Shown here one piece after another: positions 34,785 to 44,728 of a stretch of 64,000 nucleotides of DNA (position 1 is the stretch's first letter; every line of letters begins with the position of its first letter). A program made the translations under genes and the position numbers. Under the pieces are notes generated by a model. The model was given only the letters and a program-made list of their open reading frames with translations, had not been told where the DNA came from and made no database searches. Source of the stretch: Microvirga alba (lineage in GTDB: Bacteria > Pseudomonadota > Alphaproteobacteria > Rhizobiales > Beijerinckiaceae); NCBI RefSeq assembly GCF_015694465.1, contig NZ_JADQDO010000010.1, forward strand, positions 62,001 through 126,000, in the 5' to 3' direction.

Positions 34785-36152
34785 ATGCAAGACAATACCC
34801 CATCAGAGGTCCTTCTCGACCCTGTCATGAGTGCGGCCGATCTGGCGCACGAGCACGTCGCCGACATCGCCGAGGCTCTCAACGCGATGCCGACCGAGGC
34901 GGCAGCCGAAATCCTTCAGCACTTTCCGATCGAGCAGGCCGTCGAGGTTCTGGACCAGCCCGAACTCGAATCGGCCGACGAGTTGATCGCAACGCTGCCG
35001 GATGACCATGCGACCGCGCTTCTGACAGGCATGTCCGCAGACCGCGTGGCGGGTGTGTTCCGCCGGATGGAAGAGCCCCGCCGCTCGACGCTTATCGAAC
35101 GCCTTGACCCGGAAACGAAACACGCGGTCAAGCGTCTGCTGGCCTATCCGCCCGGCACGGCCGGGAGCATCATGACGACAGAATTCGTCAGCGCCCCGAA
35201 GACGTGGACGGTGGGACAGACTCTCGACCATATCCGCCGGGTCGAGCGCACGCGCGAGACGGTATACGCGATCTACGTTCTCGATCCGCGCACGCATAAA
35301 CTCGTTCAGACCGTCTCTTTGCGCCGGTTGATCGCGGGAGAGCCCGGCGCTCCCGTGCTTTCCGTAGCCTCACCTCGCCGCCCCGTGACGGTTTCGCCGC
35401 AGACGGACCAGGAGGACGTCGCACGTCTCATCTCCAAATACGATCTGCTCGCCGTCCCTGTCGTGGAACGAGGCCGCGTGATCGGCATCGTGACCGTAGA
35501 CGACGTCATTGATGCCATCGTCCGCGAAAGCACGGAGGACGTGCAGAAATTCGGCGGCATGGAGGCGCTCACTGAACCCTACATGCAAATCGGCTTCGTC
35601 GAGATGGTCAGGAAGCGGGCAGGATGGCTCTGTGCGCTGTTTCTGAGTGAGATGCTCACGGCAAGCGCGATGCAGCATTTCGAGAGCGAGTTGGAAAAGG
35701 CGATCGTTCTCACGCTCTTCATCCCGCTCATCATGAGTTCTGGCGGAAACTCAGGATCGCAGGCCACCTCGCTCATCATCCGCGCTCTCGCTCTGAGAGA
35801 AGTGCGGTTGCGCGAATGGTGGCGGGTCGCATTGCGCGAGTTGCCGACCGGCATCACGCTTGGCGTGGTTCTTGGAATCATCGGCGCCGTTCGCATTGCC
35901 CTGTGGCAATGGCTCGGCTTCTTCGACTATGGCGAACATTGGGCGCTGATCGCGCTCACGGTGGCTGCCACCCTCGTCGGCATCGTCACGTTCGGGTCGC
36001 TCGCCGGTTCGATGCTTCCCTTCATTCTCCAGCGGATCGGCTTCGACCCGGCGAGCGCCTCGGCGCCATTCGTCGCGACGCTGGTCGATGTGACAGGGTT
36101 GGTGATTTACTTCACCGTCGCGCTCGCGATCTTGAGCGGGACACTTCTCTGA
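34785..36152 (+). CDS. mgtE: Mg2+ transporter MgtE
   Basis: The 455-residue protein has the MgtE layout: N-terminal superhelical domain (about 20-130), two CBS domains (about 135-260) that sense Mg2+, a plug helix and five membrane helices (about 285-455) with the pore signature S-G-G-N-S-G-S-Q-A. MgtE is a Mg2+-gated channel that opens when cytosolic Mg2+ is low. The upstream 242 bases contain one stem-loop (34557-34589), but nothing resembling an M-box by eye. Confidence 0.94.
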   Translation: MQDNTPSEVLLDPVMSAADLAHEHVADIAEALNAMPTEAAAEILQHFPIEQAVEVLDQPELESADELIATLPDDHATALLTGMSADRVAGVFRRMEEPRRSTLIERLDPETKHAVKRLLAYPPGTAGSIMTTEFVSAPKTWTVGQTLDHIRRVERTRETVYAIYVLDPRTHKLVQTVSLRRLIAGEPGAPVLSVASPRRPVTVSPQTDQEDVARLISKYDLLAVPVVERGRVIGIVTVDDVIDAIVRESTEDVQKFGGMEALTEPYMQIGFVEMVRKRAGWLCALFLSEMLTASAMQHFESELEKAIVLTLFIPLIMSSGGNSGSQATSLIIRALALREVRLREWWRVALRELPTGITLGVVLGIIGAVRIALWQWLGFFDYGEHWALIALTVAATLVGIVTFGSLAGSMLPFILQRIGFDPASASAPFVATLVDVTGLVIYFTVALAILSGTLL

Positions 36153-36211
36153 CGAGGCCGGGCGCGATCAACGCGCTCGGACCAAGCTTTGATTGAGGTT
36201 CGGCGCTCCCA

Positions 36212-37132
36212 TCAAGCGCCGTCGAGACGCGATGTCTCAACAGCCTCAACCAGGATCTTGCTTACGAAAATATCGATGAAAGCCTCGGCCGTGCGTGATA
36301 GCGGCATTCCCGGCAGCGTGATGATCCCGAAATCGGAATCGCGCGCCGGGCGAAAGGGGCGAAACGCAATCGGAAGCGAACGGAAGAGGCTCCCGATCAA
36401 ACCCGGAACGATGGCCACGCCCAATCCACTCGCCGCGCAGGCGCAGGCTGCCTCGACGGAGTGAACCTCGACCCGGCATCGATGCGGTACGCGCGATGTG
36501 CGAAGCTCATCCTCCAGTTCGTTTCTCGCCGTCCGCTGCCGCCCGAGCAAGATCAGATCGATCGAGGCAAGATCCTTCAGATCGATCACCTCCTTGGCCG
36601 CGAGCGGATGATCCTTCGCCATGACGCAGGTCGTGCCGCCGCGCAGGAGCGGCCGGATGTCGAAACCCTGGTCCTCGGTCGGCAGGCGAACGAAGCCGAG
36701 ATCGGCCGTGCGTGCCTGCACCATCTGCTCGATCGCGCCGTAGGGCCCCGGCAGGACCTCCACGACGACGCGAGGACGTTCCTCGAAAAACCGCACGAGC
36801 ACGCCGGGCAGCACCGTCGTCGTCATGCTGTGGGGAAAGGCGACACGCAACAACGTGTCGCTGCCCGCCCCTGCCTTGAGATCGGCGGTCTTGCGCTTGA
36901 CCCGCGCCAGAACCTCCGTCAACTCCTCGATTTCGGGAATGAGCGCGCGCGCCTCTGGACGCGGGATGAGGCGGCCCTTGTCACGGATGAAAAGCTCGAA
37001 ACCGATATCGGCCTCGAGCGCGGCCAGATGCCGGCTGATCGCCGATTGGGATATTTTCAGGACCGCCGAAGCGCCGACGGTCGAGCCGACAGCCATGACG
37101 GCCTTCAGGACTTCAAGTTGCTTCAGGTTCAT
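36212..37132 (-). CDS. LysR-family transcriptional regulator of the peptide transporter operon
   Basis: The 306-residue protein has an N-terminal helix-turn-helix (about 18-45, A-V-L-K-I-S-Q-S-A-I-S-R-H-L) and a type-2 periplasmic-binding-like effector domain (about 95-300). It is divergent from the ABC importer at 37297, the usual arrangement for a LysR protein that controls its neighbour. An inverted TTGC..GCAA sequence lies in the shared gap. The effector is unknown, possibly a peptide or hydrolysis product of the downstream enzymes. Confidence 0.88.
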   Translation of the reverse strand: MNLKQLEVLKAVMAVGSTVGASAVLKISQSAISRHLAALEADIGFELFIRDKGRLIPRPEARALIPEIEELTEVLARVKRKTADLKAGAGSDTLLRVAFPHSMTTTVLPGVLVRFFEERPRVVVEVLPGPYGAIEQMVQARTADLGFVRLPTEDQGFDIRPLLRGGTTCVMAKDHPLAAKEVIDLKDLASIDLILLGRQRTARNELEDELRTSRVPHRCRVEVHSVEAACACAASGLGVAIVPGLIGSLFRSLPIAFRPFRPARDSDFGIITLPGMPLSRTAEAFIDIFVSKILVEAVETSRLDGA

Positions 37133-37206
37133 GCGGCGATCCGTCTCCCCGCCTCTCTTTAGCCGATTTCCAAAATGTCATCACCCTACCCGCTCTCATC
37201 ATATTA

Positions 37207-37222
37207 TTGCGCGGTTTTGCAA
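37207..37222. promoter_or_regulatory. Possible LysR binding site TTGC-N8-GCAA
   Basis: The dyad TTGC (37207-37210) and GCAA (37219-37222) lies in the 164-bp gap between the LysR gene and the importer operon, about 75-90 bases from each start. Spacing is near but not exactly the T-N11-A form. Confidence 0.3.
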
Positions 37223-37296
37223 GCGATGCGTAACCTAGAGCTTCACACGAGGGGAGAGCCGCCGCCGATGATGCGCCATGACCAGGAATTTGGCCT

Positions 37297-38271
37297 ATGA
37301 CCGTCTTCGTCATCCGCCGATTGTCCCAAAGCCTTCTGATCCTCCTGATCACCTCCGTGATCGTCTTTGCCGGCGTCTACGCCATCGGCAATCCCATCGA
37401 TATTCTGATCGCGCCTGATGCGACCTTCGCCGAGCGGGAGCAAGCGATCCGCTCTCTCGGCCTCGATCGTTCGCTTCCGGAACAATATGGCACGTTTCTC
37501 TGGAACGCCCTGCATGGCGATCTCGGCCGATCCTTCGTGTTCAACCAGCCTTCCATCGACCTGATCCTGAACCGGATGCCGGCAACGCTGGAGTTGGCCT
37601 TCGTCGCGCTCTTTTTGTCTCTCGTCATCGGCATTCCCCTCGGCCTCTGGTCCGGCCTGCGGCCGAACACCGCCCTCGATGAGACCGTCATGACGGGTTC
37701 GATCCTCGGCTTCAGCCTGCCGAATTTCTGGCAAGGCATGATGCTCATCATGATCTTTTCGGTCTGGCTCGGCTGGCTGCCTTCCACCGGGCGCGGAGAA
37801 CTCGGCACCTTCCTCGGCATCCGCACCAGCCTCACCACATGGTCTGGGCTCTCGCATCTCATCCTGCCGGCGTTCAATCTCGCCCTGTTCAAGATTTCTC
37901 TCGTCATCCGCCTCACCCGCAGCGGCGTGCGCGAAACAATGCCGCTCGACTTCGTGAAATTCGCCCGCGCGAAGGGCCTTTCCGAGCGCCGCATCGTCTC
38001 CGTGCATGTGCTCAAGAACATCATGATCCCCATCGTCACGGTGGTCGGCGTGGAATTCGGAGGCATCATCGCCTTCGCGATCGTGACCGAGACGATCTTC
38101 GCGTGGCCTGGCATGGGCAAGCTCCTGATCGACTCGATCATGCGCCTCGATCGCCCAGTGGTAGTGGCTTATCTTCTCGTCGTCGTGACCTTGTTCATCG
38201 TCATCAATTTCGTCGTCGATATTCTCTACTCCCTCCTCGATCCTCGCATTCGCATCGGGAGCGCATCATGA
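37297..38271 (+). CDS. Peptide/nickel-type ABC transporter permease 1 (DppB-like)
   Basis: The 324-residue protein has six membrane helices, the N-terminal domain typical of DppB/OppB (about 30-100) and the E-A-A-type loop (T-M-P-L-D-F-V-K-F-A-R-A-K-G-L) near 212-226. It forms the channel with the second permease, whose start overlaps by 4 bases. The operon order permease-permease-ATPase-ATPase-binding protein-hydrolase points to import and cytoplasmic hydrolysis of a peptide-like substrate. Confidence 0.92.
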   Translation: MTVFVIRRLSQSLLILLITSVIVFAGVYAIGNPIDILIAPDATFAEREQAIRSLGLDRSLPEQYGTFLWNALHGDLGRSFVFNQPSIDLILNRMPATLELAFVALFLSLVIGIPLGLWSGLRPNTALDETVMTGSILGFSLPNFWQGMMLIMIFSVWLGWLPSTGRGELGTFLGIRTSLTTWSGLSHLILPAFNLALFKISLVIRLTRSGVRETMPLDFVKFARAKGLSERRIVSVHVLKNIMIPIVTVVGVEFGGIIAFAIVTETIFAWPGMGKLLIDSIMRLDRPVVVAYLLVVVTLFIVINFVVDILYSLLDPRIRIGSAS

Positions 38272-39170
38272 CCGCTCTGACGTTTCGCAAGCTCGGCGAG
38301 GATAGTCTTGTCGCCCGCGCTCTCGACGGCATCCTCAAGAGCCCGAAAGCGACGGTCGCAGGAATCGCCTGCATCCTGCTGTTTCTCATTGCCGCCTTCG
38401 GCCCGTGGTTCGCGCCCCAGAACCCCTACGACCTGATGCAGATCAGCATCATGGACGCCAAGCTGCCGCCGGGATCGGAGAGCATGAGCGGGGGCACCTA
38501 CTGGCTCGGAACCGACGGGCAGGGCCGCGACATGCTCTCGGCCATGATCTACGGCCTGCGCACGAGCCTCGCGGTCGGTCTCGTCAGCGGCATCGTTGCA
38601 CTCGGGGTCGGCACGACTCTTGGCTTGATCGCTGCCTATTTCGGCGGCCGGATCGACACGTTGATCATGCGGCTCGTCGATCTGATGCTCGGGTTCCCGA
38701 CCATCCTCGTCGCCCTGATGTTGCTCGCGCTGATCGGGCAAGGCCTGGGCAAAGTGATGGTGGCGCTCGTTCTCGTGCAATGGGCGCTTTTCGCCCGCGC
38801 GGTGCGTGGCGCGGCGCTTGTCGAGAAGAGCAAGGAATATGTCGAGGCTGCCACCTGCCTCGACTTGAGCAAGACGCGCATTCTCTTCGGCCACCTTCTG
38901 CCGAACTGCCTGCCGCCGCTCATCGTCATCGCGACCCTGCAGGTGGCGAATGCGATTTCGGCGGAAGCGACTTTGAGCTTCCTCGGCATCGGCCTGCCGA
39001 TCACCGAACCCTCGCTCGGGCTTTTGATCTCCAACGGTTACAGCGTGCTCATGTCCGGACAATACTGGATCAGCGTTTATCCGGGCCTCCTGCTCGTCGC
39101 CGTCGTCTTCAGCATCAACATCGTCGGCGACCGCCTGCGCGAGGTGTTGAACCCGCGGCTGCAGCGCTAA
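38268..39170 (+). CDS. Peptide/nickel-type ABC transporter permease 2 (DppC-like)
   Basis: I set the start at ATG 38268, overlapping the previous stop (ATGA), giving 300 residues. The long open frame upstream is a shadow of DppB. The protein has an N-terminal OppC domain, six helices and the C-terminal EAA loop (K-E-Y-V-E-A-A-T-C-L-D-L-S). A G-T-D-G-Q-G-R-D-M-L-S segment near 80 is the DppC signature. Confidence 0.92.
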   Translation: MTALTFRKLGEDSLVARALDGILKSPKATVAGIACILLFLIAAFGPWFAPQNPYDLMQISIMDAKLPPGSESMSGGTYWLGTDGQGRDMLSAMIYGLRTSLAVGLVSGIVALGVGTTLGLIAAYFGGRIDTLIMRLVDLMLGFPTILVALMLLALIGQGLGKVMVALVLVQWALFARAVRGAALVEKSKEYVEAATCLDLSKTRILFGHLLPNCLPPLIVIATLQVANAISAEATLSFLGIGLPITEPSLGLLISNGYSVLMSGQYWISVYPGLLLVAVVFSINIVGDRLREVLNPRLQR

Positions 39171-39181
39171 AGGGCCGTGCC

Positions 39182-40156
39182 ATGACACAACCGACCCTCA
39201 AGATCGAAAATCTCCAGACGCATTTCTTCACCGGGAAGGGCGTGGTCAAAGCCGTCGACGGCGTGAGCTTCGAGGTGGGCCGCGGCGAGGTTCTGGGCCT
39301 CGTCGGCGAATCCGGCTCGGGCAAGTCCATCACCGGCTTCTCGATCCTCGGCCTCGTCGATCCGCCCGGACGCATTGCGGGCGGGCGCATCCTGTTCCAG
39401 GGGCAGGACATCGTGGGCCTGCCTCCGCACGAAATGCGCTCCTTGCGTGGACGGAAGATCGCCATGATCTTCCAGGACCCGATGATGACCCTCAATCCGG
39501 TGCTCAGCATCGAGACGCAGATGGTCGAGACGGTGCAGGCGCACGAAAAGGTCAGCCGGAAGGAAGCGCGGGCGCGGGCGCGCGACACGCTCGGAATGGT
39601 CGGCATCCCTTTTCCCGAGGAACGGCTGGCATCCTATCCGCATCAATTCTCCGGCGGCATGCGCCAACGCGTGGCGATTGCCATTGCGTTGCTGCACCGA
39701 CCAGACCTCATCATCGCCGACGAGCCGACAACCGCCCTCGATGTGACGATCCAGTCGCAGATCCTGGCCCAGATCCAGACTCTGACGAAGGAACTGGGCA
39801 TGGCGCTCGTGTGGATCAGCCACGACCTGGGCGTCGTCGCCGGATTGGCGCACCGCATTGCCGTGATGTACGCGGGCCGCATCGTCGAAATCGGGCCGAC
39901 CGACGACATTCTCGACAACCCGACGCATCCCTACACCATCGGGTTGATGCAATCAGTACCCGCCAACATGCCGCGTGGTTCCGAGTTGAAGGCGATCCCC
40001 GGCATGGCGCCCTCGCCTCTTCATCGCCCGACCGGCTGCGCATTCCGCCAACGTTGCACCTTCGCGACCGCCGCCTGCGAGATCGAGCCGCCGCTCGATG
40101 CCGCCGGCAACGTCGCCTGGCGCTGTTTCCATCCCCAAGCGCGGAGGGCCGCATGA
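39182..40156 (+). CDS. Peptide ABC transporter ATP-binding protein 1 (DppD-like)
   Basis: The 324-residue ATPase begins at ATG 39182, 11 bases after the permease stop. It shows Walker A G-E-S-G-S-G-K-S near 42-49, signature F-S-G-G-M-R-Q-R, Walker B L-I-I-A-D-E-P-T and the C-terminal oligopeptide domain with a Cys motif (C-A-F-R-Q-R-C and further Cys), which in DppD can bind an Fe-S cluster. The next ATPase overlaps its stop by 4 bases. Confidence 0.93.
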   Translation: MTQPTLKIENLQTHFFTGKGVVKAVDGVSFEVGRGEVLGLVGESGSGKSITGFSILGLVDPPGRIAGGRILFQGQDIVGLPPHEMRSLRGRKIAMIFQDPMMTLNPVLSIETQMVETVQAHEKVSRKEARARARDTLGMVGIPFPEERLASYPHQFSGGMRQRVAIAIALLHRPDLIIADEPTTALDVTIQSQILAQIQTLTKELGMALVWISHDLGVVAGLAHRIAVMYAGRIVEIGPTDDILDNPTHPYTIGLMQSVPANMPRGSELKAIPGMAPSPLHRPTGCAFRQRCTFATAACEIEPPLDAAGNVAWRCFHPQARRAA

Positions 40157-41181
40157 CCCCGCTCGTCGAAGCCGTTCAGGTCTCCAAGCGATTCACGCGC
40201 GAGCTTGATTACGCCGAACGTCTGGCCCGTCTGTTCGGCGTGGATCTCCAGGCGCAGACAGTTCACGCCGTCGATCATGTGGATCTCAAGATCATGCCGG
40301 GCGAGGTCGTCGGCCTTGTCGGCGAATCCGGATGCGGCAAGTCCACCCTTGGGCGCGTGCTCGCGGGCATTAATCCGCAGAGCGACGGCGAGGTTTTGTG
40401 GCAGGGGCAGGATCGGCGAAAGCTCGATCCGGCCGCGGCCCATAAGGCGCGCCTGTCGGCGCAGATGATTTTTCAGGATCCGATGTCATCGCTCAATCCG
40501 CGCAAGCGGATCATCGACATCATCGGTGAGGCGCCCGTCGCGCATGGCCTCGTACCGCGTGCGGGGAAGGATGCCTATGTGGCGGCCCTGATGGAGCGCG
40601 TCGGGCTCGATCCTTCCTATCGCAACCGTTACCCGCATCAGTTCTCGGGCGGTCAGCGGCAGCGGATCGGCATTGCACGGGCGCTTGCCGTCAAGCCGCA
40701 ATTCATTGTCTGCGATGAATCCGTCGCGGCGCTCGACGTGTCGATCCAGGCCCAGATCATCAATCTGTTCATGGAACTGAAACGCGATCTTGGGCTGACC
40801 TATCTCTTCATCAGCCACGATCTCGGTGTGGTGAAGCATATCAGCGACCGGGTCGCAATCATGTATCTCGGGCGCATCGTCGAGAGCGCGCCGGCAGACG
40901 CTTTCTTCGCGCAGCCGAACCATCCCTATACGATTGCGCTCCTGGAAGAGGTGCCGACCATCGCCCATCGGCGGCGCAACTTCTCACCCATCAAGGGTGA
41001 GATCCCTTCGCCGCTCCATCCGCCGAGCGGCTGCCATTTCCATCCGCGCTGTCCGCACGCCTTCGAGCGGTGCCGGCAGCAAGCTCCGAAACTGCGTGAA
41101 ATCGCACCGGGCCATATCAGCGCCTGCCACCTCAACGACACCCAAGCGGCAAGCCCCAAAGCAAAATTAGCCGCGCTCTGA
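40153..41181 (+). CDS. Peptide ABC transporter ATP-binding protein 2 (DppF-like)
   Basis: The 342-residue ATPase from ATG 40153 has Walker A G-E-S-G-C-G-K-S, signature F-S-G-G-Q-R-Q-R, Walker B F-I-V-C-D-E-S-V (Ser replacing the usual Pro after D-E) and the C-terminal Cys motif C-H-F-H-P-R-C-P. It pairs with the preceding ATPase to drive import. The binding-protein gene follows 17 bases later. Confidence 0.93.
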   Translation: MTPLVEAVQVSKRFTRELDYAERLARLFGVDLQAQTVHAVDHVDLKIMPGEVVGLVGESGCGKSTLGRVLAGINPQSDGEVLWQGQDRRKLDPAAAHKARLSAQMIFQDPMSSLNPRKRIIDIIGEAPVAHGLVPRAGKDAYVAALMERVGLDPSYRNRYPHQFSGGQRQRIGIARALAVKPQFIVCDESVAALDVSIQAQIINLFMELKRDLGLTYLFISHDLGVVKHISDRVAIMYLGRIVESAPADAFFAQPNHPYTIALLEEVPTIAHRRRNFSPIKGEIPSPLHPPSGCHFHPRCPHAFERCRQQAPKLREIAPGHISACHLNDTQAASPKAKLAAL

Positions 41182-41198
41182 TCCAGAAGGAGAATACC

Positions 41199-42785
41199 AT
41201 GACATCGACCGCCGCTCTCAAGGGGCTTGCGCTCACAGTATCGGTCGCGGCCCTGCTGGGCTTCGCCCCGGCAAACGCCGCCGACCTCATCATCGGCAGC
41301 TCCACCGAGCCTTCCGCGCTCGATCCGCATTTCTCGCGCACCGGCAACAACCAGAACATCGCGGCGCAGATCTTCGACCGCCTGATCGAGCCGGATCCGA
41401 ACCTTCAAGTGAAGCCCGCGCTTGCCGAGTCGTGGACGAATGTCGATCCGACCACCTGGCGCATCAAGCTGCGCGCGGGCGTTACCTTCCAGGACGGCAG
41501 CCCGCTGACGCCGGAAGACGTGATCTACTCGCTCACCCGCGTGAAGGACATTCCCAACAGCCCGGCTCCTTTCACCGGCAATGTCGGCACCATCGCCAGC
41601 ATGACCGTGGTCGATCCGCTGACCATCGAATTCAAGACCAAGGGTCCGACGCCGGACTTCATCGAGCAGGTCGGCCTCGTCTACGTCGTCCAGAAGAAGC
41701 TCGCCGAAGGCAAGACCATCGAGGCCTTCAACAACGGCTCCGCCGCCGTCGGAACGGGCGCTTACAAGGTGAAGGAATGGGTGCCGGGCGATCACGTCAC
41801 GCTCGTTCGCAACGACAAGTTCTGGGGCAAGAAGCCGGCTTTCGAGAACGTCACGATCAAGTTCATCGCCAACGACGCGGCGCGCGTGGCAGCCCTGCGG
41901 TCCGGCTCCGTCGATCTCATCGACGCAGTGCCGCCGAACGACGTGAGGACGCTGGAAAAGACCAAGGGCATCAAGCTTGCCTCCATCGCCTCCGCACGCG
42001 TCATTTATCTCGCCCTCGATGCCAGCCGCGATGAAACCCCCTTCATTGTGGGCGCGGATGGAAAGGCGCTCAATCCGAACCCGCTGAAAGACCAGCGCGT
42101 TCGCGTTGCTCTCTCCAAGCTGATCAACCGCCGGCTGATCGTGGATCGTCTGCTTGACGGCGCGGGCGATGCGGCCGGCCAGCTGGTCCCCGTTGGCGTC
42201 GGCGGGTCCGATCCGGAACTGAAGCCCCTGGCGCAGGATGTGGCGGGCGCGAAGAAGCTCCTCGCGGAGGCCGGATACCCTCAAGGGTTTGGCATCACCA
42301 TCCACACCTCGAATGACCGTTTCGCCGGTGACGCGGCGAGCGCGCAGGCCATCGGGCAGATGTTCGCGCAAGGCGGCCTGAAGGTGAACGGCGTCGTGGC
42401 GCAGCCTTACAACGTCTACGCCTCGGCGGCCGGCAAGCAGTCGTTCAGCGCCTTCATCTTCTCGCTCGGCAACACGACGCCGACTTCGGCGACGAGCCTG
42501 AAGAACCTGCTGATGACGCCGGACAAGGATGCCGGCACGGGTTCGTTCAACCGCACGCGCTACTCCAACCCCGCGTTCGACGCCAAGATGAAGGAAGCGT
42601 TGGCGGAGTTCGACCTGGAGAAGCGCATTGCGTTGCTCAAGCAGGCGACCAAGATCGGCGTGGATGATGTGGGCTTCGTGCCGCTCTTCTGGCCCAAGGT
42701 CTACTGGGCTTCCAAGGAGAACATCACCTACACCGCCAATCGCGGCGAAGACCTGATGGCAACGCTCGCAGGAATTGCTCAATGA
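41199..42785 (+). CDS. Peptide-type ABC transporter substrate-binding protein (SBP family 5)
   Basis: The 528-residue protein has a signal peptide cleaved near residue 27 (P-A-N-A) and the large SBP_bac_5 domain with the opening I-I-G-S-S-T-E-P-S-A-L-D-P-H. It captures the substrate in the periplasm. AGAAGGAG precedes the start. The stop overlaps the CocE-type hydrolase gene by 4 bases, so the hydrolase and transporter are made together. Confidence 0.92.
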   Translation: MTSTAALKGLALTVSVAALLGFAPANAADLIIGSSTEPSALDPHFSRTGNNQNIAAQIFDRLIEPDPNLQVKPALAESWTNVDPTTWRIKLRAGVTFQDGSPLTPEDVIYSLTRVKDIPNSPAPFTGNVGTIASMTVVDPLTIEFKTKGPTPDFIEQVGLVYVVQKKLAEGKTIEAFNNGSAAVGTGAYKVKEWVPGDHVTLVRNDKFWGKKPAFENVTIKFIANDAARVAALRSGSVDLIDAVPPNDVRTLEKTKGIKLASIASARVIYLALDASRDETPFIVGADGKALNPNPLKDQRVRVALSKLINRRLIVDRLLDGAGDAAGQLVPVGVGGSDPELKPLAQDVAGAKKLLAEAGYPQGFGITIHTSNDRFAGDAASAQAIGQMFAQGGLKVNGVVAQPYNVYASAAGKQSFSAFIFSLGNTTPTSATSLKNLLMTPDKDAGTGSFNRTRYSNPAFDAKMKEALAEFDLEKRIALLKQATKIGVDDVGFVPLFWPKVYWASKENITYTANRGEDLMATLAGIAQ

Positions 42786-44728
42786 CCTCCCAGGCGCTTC
42801 GCTCCATGGACCATTCCGCCTCTCCGGAGATCGAGATTATCGCGGACGACATCATCGTTCATCGCAACGTGATGGTTCGGATGCGTGACGGCATTTGTCT
42901 CGCCACGGACGTCTACCGACCAGCGGTCGGCGGGCGTCCCGTCGAGGGGCCATTGCCGGTGATCATGGAACGGACGCCGTACGGCAAAACGCAGCGCTCA
43001 CGCTCGGAAATCGAACCGGGCATGAGCCAGCCCATGACGCGCACGGAAGTCGCCTCGCATTTCGTGCGCGCAGGCTATGTGATGATCTATCAGGATTGTC
43101 GCGGCCGCTACAATTCGGAGGGAGAGTTCACGAAGTACCTCTCGGAAGGACCGGACGGCTACGACACCTGCGCCTGGATCGTCGAACAACCGTGGTGCAA
43201 TGGGCGCATCGGGACAACCGGCTTGTCCTATGCGGCGCATACGCAAGCGGCGCTTGCCTGCCTCAACCCGCCCGGCCTTGCCTGCATGGTGATGGATTCC
43301 GGTGGCTTCTCGAGCGCGTACCGAACCGGCATTCGCCAAGGCGGCGCTTTCGAGTTGAAGCAGCTCACCTGGGCCTACAACAACGCCAAGGAAAGCCCGG
43401 AAGCCATGGCCGATCCGCTCGTGCGCGAGGCGCTCGAAGGGGAGGACATCAAGGCCTGGTTTTCGGTCATGCCCTGGTCGGAAGGGCGCTCGCCCGTGCG
43501 GTGGGTGCCGGAATACGAGAGCTATGTCCTCGAGCAATGGCGTCAGGGCGCGTTCGGCGATTTCTGGAAAAAGGTCGGCATCTATGCGGAAGGGTCCTAC
43601 GATACCTTCCCCGAGGTTCCGATCGCGCTGATGTCGAGCTGGTACGACGCCTATGTGCGGACGACCTTCGACAATTACGAAGGCTTTTCCCGCGGCGGAA
43701 AGCGTCCGCTTTCCCTCATCATGGGTCCGTGGCTGCATGGCAACCGCAACACCACGCGCTCGGGCGACGCGGAGTTCGGTCCCCAGGCCACCATCGCCGG
43801 AAATGTCACGCCCACATGGCTCGAATTCCGCCGCCGCTGGTTCGACCGCTGGCTGAAAGACATCGACAACAAGGTCGAGGCCGAGCCGCCGGTGCGCCTG
43901 TTCCTCATGGGTGGCGGCACGGGCCGAAAGACCGAGGCCGGCCGCCTCGATCACGGCGGTCGTTGGATCGAAACCTCGCGCTGGCCGCTGCCGGAAGCCA
44001 GGGATCAAGCCTTCTATCTGCACCGCGACGGTCGCCTCTCGGAGGAATTGCCCAAGGCGGACGCGGTGCCGCTCAGCTACGACTTCGACCCGTCAGATCC
44101 GGTGCCGACCATCGGCGGCGCGCTCACCAGCGGTCAGCCGGTCTTTGAAGGCGGCGCGTTCGATCAGCGCGAAGCTCCGCAATTCTTCGGCTGCCGTCAG
44201 CCCGGTCTGCCGCTGTCCGCACGGCGCGATGTGTTGTCCTTCGAGACAGCGCCGCTTGAGCGTGACGTCGCTGTCGTCGGCCCGATCAATGTTGAGCTCT
44301 GGGTCTCGTCGGACGCGCTCGACACCGACTTCACCGCGAAACTGATCGATGTCTATCCGCCGTCGGAGGACTATCCGACCGGCTATTCGATGATCGTGAC
44401 CGACGGCATTTTCCGTTGCCGCTACCGCAAATCCTGGGAGCATCCGGAGCCGCTCGCGCCTGGAGAGGCTTTCAAGATCACGATCGAGCCTTTTGCGACC
44501 GCGAACCTTTTCGCCAAGGGGCATCGCATCCGGGTGGATATTTCCTCGTCCAACTTCCCGAAATTCGACGTGAACCCGAATACGGGCGATCCCGAAGGCA
44601 TGGGGCGGACACGTAAAGTCGCCCGGAACAGTGTGTTCGTCGACGCGGCGCGCCCGTCACGGATGATCCTGCCGGTGGCCGAGCCGTCGCTCATCAAATC
44701 CCTACGACCCCTCGCAAGCGCGGACTAA
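42782..44728 (+). CDS. CocE/NonD-family (X-Pro dipeptidyl-peptidase-like) hydrolase
   Basis: The 648-residue serine hydrolase has an alpha/beta domain with nucleophile Ser149 in G-T-T-G-L-S-Y-A-A-H, a cap region and the C-terminal jelly-roll X-Pro domain (about 470-635). No signal peptide is seen, so it works in the cytoplasm on the imported substrate. Members cleave esters such as cocaine, acylated antibiotics, glutaryl-7-ACA and X-Pro peptides, so the true substrate here is open. It is the last gene of the importer operon and shares stop bases with the convergent CapA-like gene. Confidence 0.9.
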   Translation: MTSQALRSMDHSASPEIEIIADDIIVHRNVMVRMRDGICLATDVYRPAVGGRPVEGPLPVIMERTPYGKTQRSRSEIEPGMSQPMTRTEVASHFVRAGYVMIYQDCRGRYNSEGEFTKYLSEGPDGYDTCAWIVEQPWCNGRIGTTGLSYAAHTQAALACLNPPGLACMVMDSGGFSSAYRTGIRQGGAFELKQLTWAYNNAKESPEAMADPLVREALEGEDIKAWFSVMPWSEGRSPVRWVPEYESYVLEQWRQGAFGDFWKKVGIYAEGSYDTFPEVPIALMSSWYDAYVRTTFDNYEGFSRGGKRPLSLIMGPWLHGNRNTTRSGDAEFGPQATIAGNVTPTWLEFRRRWFDRWLKDIDNKVEAEPPVRLFLMGGGTGRKTEAGRLDHGGRWIETSRWPLPEARDQAFYLHRDGRLSEELPKADAVPLSYDFDPSDPVPTIGGALTSGQPVFEGGAFDQREAPQFFGCRQPGLPLSARRDVLSFETAPLERDVAVVGPINVELWVSSDALDTDFTAKLIDVYPPSEDYPTGYSMIVTDGIFRCRYRKSWEHPEPLAPGEAFKITIEPFATANLFAKGHRIRVDISSSNFPKFDVNPNTGDPEGMGRTRKVARNSVFVDAARPSRMILPVAEPSLIKSLRPLASAD

